NCBI RefSeq assembly: GCF_946220915.1
Contig: NZ_CAMIHH010000001.1
Coordinates: 1 to 64,000 of the forward strand
Reading direction: 5' to 3'
From: an uncultured Flavobacterium sp.
GTDB taxonomy: Bacteria > Bacteroidota > Bacteroidia > Flavobacteriales > Flavobacteriaceae
Length of the DNA: 64,000 nt
The translations under genes and the position numbers were made by a program. This document shows positions 63,173 to 64,000 of the stretch, piece after piece; position 1 is the stretch's first letter, and every line of letters starts with the position of its first letter. The notes beneath the pieces are model-generated. The model searched no databases. It saw nothing but the letters and a program-made list of their open reading frames with translations, and had not been told where the DNA came from.

Positions 63173-64000
63173 ATGAATAGATTAATATTATTACTTATTT
63201 CAATGAGCTGTACCATTGTTTCAGCACAATGCTTTGAAAAAGTTGCATCAGGCTTTGATCATAATCTCGCTATAAAGCAGGATGGGACATTGTGGTCTTG
63301 GGGAAGTAACGATGCTTATCAATTGGGCGATCCTTCCATTGAAGGTAGCGACTATCCCATGCAGATCCACTCTTCAGGATGGACGGATATTGCAGGTGGA
63401 GCAAATCATTCACTTGGCATAAAAGACGGGAAGCTCTACTCATGGGGTAACGACCAGTACGAGCAATTAGGCAATGGAAGCAATGTAGGGCAACACTATC
63501 CTCAACAAATAGGTGCCGACACAAACTGGAAACAGGTAACTGCAGGTATGTGGCATAGTGCCGCAATTAAAACTGATGGCACTTTATGGACTTGGGGTTC
63601 AAATTGGTATGGATCGTTGGGACTTGGATGGGATGTTACTTATGAAGCACCAGCTCCGCAGCAGGTAGGAACAGATACAAACTGGAAGTATGTGTCGGGT
63701 ACTTATACGCACTGCGTAGCGGTCAAAACTGATGGCACACTATGGGCTTGGGGAAATGCACAGGGTGTAGGGGGTAATTCCGGCTTAGGTAGCAGCCCTG
63801 TACAGGCAGACGGAAACAATTGGAAAATAGCCGAAGCAGGGCAAAATTTCATAGTAGCTATTAAAAATGATGGTACACTTTGGGTGTGGGGCGGTCTTTT
63901 TGGTACCAATACATTTTCTCAAGTTGGCTTTGCTACAGATTGGGCTACAATATCTGTCAATAAAGGTTCAACTAATCAAGGATACAACAGGTATTTTTTA
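63173..64000 (+). CDS. RCC1-repeat secreted protein, 3' end cut by window
   Basis: Open for 276 codons to the window edge. Signal peptide MNRLILLLISMSCTIVSAQ, then RCC1/beta-propeller blades of about 50-55 residues with H-xx-AIK-DGTLW-x-WG repeated at least five times (AIKQDGTLWSWGSN, GIKDGKLYSWGND, AIKTDGTLWTWGSN, AVKTDGTLWAWGN, AIKNDGTLWVWGG). In flavobacteria such proteins often end in a T9SS sorting domain, which would lie past the edge. The function is unknown; binding to other surface proteins is a common role for the fold. Confidence 0.85.
   Translation, partial: MNRLILLLISMSCTIVSAQCFEKVASGFDHNLAIKQDGTLWSWGSNDAYQLGDPSIEGSDYPMQIHSSGWTDIAGGANHSLGIKDGKLYSWGNDQYEQLGNGSNVGQHYPQQIGADTNWKQVTAGMWHSAAIKTDGTLWTWGSNWYGSLGLGWDVTYEAPAPQQVGTDTNWKYVSGTYTHCVAVKTDGTLWAWGNAQGVGGNSGLGSSPVQADGNNWKIAEAGQNFIVAIKNDGTLWVWGGLFGTNTFSQVGFATDWATISVNKGSTNQGYNRYFL

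Overview
The window looks like a chromosomal segment of a member of the Bacteroidota, most probably Flavobacteriaceae and close to Flavobacterium. The reasons are type IX secretion (T9SS) sorting domains, a PorP/SprF partner protein, many TAnnTTTG minus-7 promoter boxes of the Bacteroidota type, SusE/F-like starch-binding modules, a mevalonate route, and the gene order DUF6089 - uppS - bamA - ompH - ompH - murI that is usual in flavobacteria. Nearly all of it is ordinary coding chromosome. No prophage, insertion sequence or CRISPR array was seen.

Layout. 1-960: an endonuclease/exonuclease/phosphatase-family gene bracketed by three copies of a palindromic repeat. 961-5649: a starch module (a secreted cyclomaltodextrinase-type GH13 enzyme, a GH13 lipoprotein, and a T9SS-exported protein with three SusE/F-like modules). 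5700-9056: a LytTR response regulator and LytS-type kinase, divergent from an unknown gene and an outer-membrane-protein-like gene, with four symmetric putative LytTR half-sites between them. 9102-12222: a phosphodiesterase, a flavoprotein, a decayed ParDE-like toxin-antitoxin remnant and a lipoprotein. 12348-15419: an NAD salvage unit (NrtR-type regulator, PRPP synthetase, NadV) with three matching operator-like palindromes. 15494-17905: TspO, then an ArsR - AHSA1 - DoxX operon and a DUF4256 gene. 18011-22817: mevalonate decarboxylase and kinase, a membrane protein, a UbiA prenyltransferase and an RluB-type pseudouridine synthase. 22821-29667: an NTF2-like protein, an M3 peptidase, an AsmA-like protein and an Nfu scaffold with a duplicated N-terminal domain.

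29929-40923 is dominated by a 3256-residue surface protein (nine DUF11-type repeats, a choice-of-anchor-L domain, about sixteen C-x-FDL repeats and a type B sorting domain) followed by its PorP/SprF partner. The leader of the partner gene can form mutually exclusive hairpins and also contains what may be a decayed sorting-domain fragment. 40988-51652 holds a gamma carbonic anhydrase, murI, the two ompH genes, bamA, uppS, DUF6089, nadK, a CBS protein, pdxJ and an alpha/beta hydrolase. 51714-56383 holds an AsmA-like protein, a FadL-type porin and an SGNH-type lipoprotein. Then come a frameshifted unknown gene, tRNA-Leu(UAG), an M20 dipeptidase, a BlaI regulator with two tandem M56-TonB sensor proteases, and the start of an RCC1-repeat protein cut by the window edge.

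The leads I rate highest are the LytTR half-site array (7559-7626), the three-site NrtR operator set (12327-13095), the switch-like porP leader (39786-39930), the uncharacterised segment shared by the two M56-TonB sensors, and the SusE/F-like module protein rerouted to T9SS. I found no clear case of an entirely new system.
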